A stretch of 64,000 nt of DNA from Motilimonas pumila (lineage in GTDB: Bacteria; Pseudomonadota; Gammaproteobacteria; Enterobacterales; CBDFNC01). This document shows positions 63,928-64,000 of this stretch, one piece after another. The notes under the pieces are model-generated. The model had not been told where the DNA came from and searched no databases. It saw nothing but the letters and a program-made list of their open reading frames with translations. Made by a program: the position numbers and the translations under genes. The first letter of the stretch is position 1. The number at the start of each line of letters is the position of its first letter. Location of the stretch: contig NZ_QZCH01000007.1 in the NCBI RefSeq assembly GCF_003596335.1, positions 88,311 through 152,310 on the forward strand, written 5' to 3'.

Positions 63928-64000
63928 GCGGTACTAGCTCAGCTGGTAGAGCGCGACCTTGCCAAGGTCGAGGTCACGAGTTCGAACCTCGTGTACCGCT
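63928..64000 (+). tRNA. tRNA-Gly(GCC), cut before CCA
   Basis: Acceptor GCGGTAC/GTACCGC with discriminator T, anticodon stem-loop GACCTTGCCAAGGTC giving GCC, T arm ACGAG-TTCGAAC-CTCGT. The window ends exactly before the expected CCA. It follows pgsA, as in the E. coli glyW-cysT-leuZ locus, so other tRNA genes may lie just outside. Confidence 0.96.

Overview
The window looks like a chromosome segment of a marine-type gammaproteobacterium of the order Alteromonadales (Alteromonas/Shewanella/Pseudoalteromonas relatives). The housekeeping genes keep enterobacterial-like neighbourhoods: rluE-nudJ-mnmA-hflD-purB, clpS-clpA next to infA, aat, lrp-ftsK-lolA-rarA-serS, tusE and yccA beside tRNA-Ser(UGA), and uvrY-uvrC-pgsA followed by tRNA-Gly(GCC). 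The genus cannot be named from the sequence alone.

Region 1 (1-20 kb, minus strand) is a biosynthetic cluster. A 3196-residue hybrid PKS-NRPS (KS-AT-DH-degenerate ER-KR-ACP-C-A-PCP) is followed by a 3041-residue NRPS (C-A-PCP-E-C-A-PCP-terminal C-like domain). Hand-read A-domain codes suggest Pro, then Phe (epimerised to D-Phe), then Gly. The predicted scaffold is therefore an unsaturated acyl chain on Pro-D-Phe-Gly. No thioesterase, phosphopantetheinyl transferase or exporter lies in the window. A truncated gene for an exported protein of unknown family follows on the same strand. The 0.7-kb region upstream holds two perfect palindromes and some very small ORFs.

Region 2 (20.8-43.1 kb) is core genome: roxA, purB, hflD, mnmA, nudJ, rluE and cspD on the minus strand; clpS and clpA on the plus strand; infA, bpt and aat on the minus strand; a glycine-zipper protein; a REC-REC-GGDEF regulator; trxB; a divergent ald/lrp pair; then ftsK-lolA-rarA-crcB-serS and phhB. 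ClpS, ClpA, Bpt and Aat together make an almost complete N-degron degradation module within 4.4 kb.

Region 3 (43.9-56.8 kb, plus strand) is accessory and mostly exported. It holds a cytochrome b561-like/ethylbenzene-dehydrogenase-type haem protein with a DUF1566 partner, then three secreted enzymes: a purple-acid-phosphatase-like metallophosphoesterase, a trypsin-fold protease and an astacin. All three carry PPC domains and CBM5/12-type chitin/cellulose-binding domains. A 1345-residue hybrid two-component sensor/AraC regulator closes the region.

Region 4 (56.8-64 kb) returns to core genome: tusE, yccS, yccA, tRNA-Ser, uvrY (GacA family), uvrC, pgsA and a tRNA-Gly cut by the window edge just before CCA.
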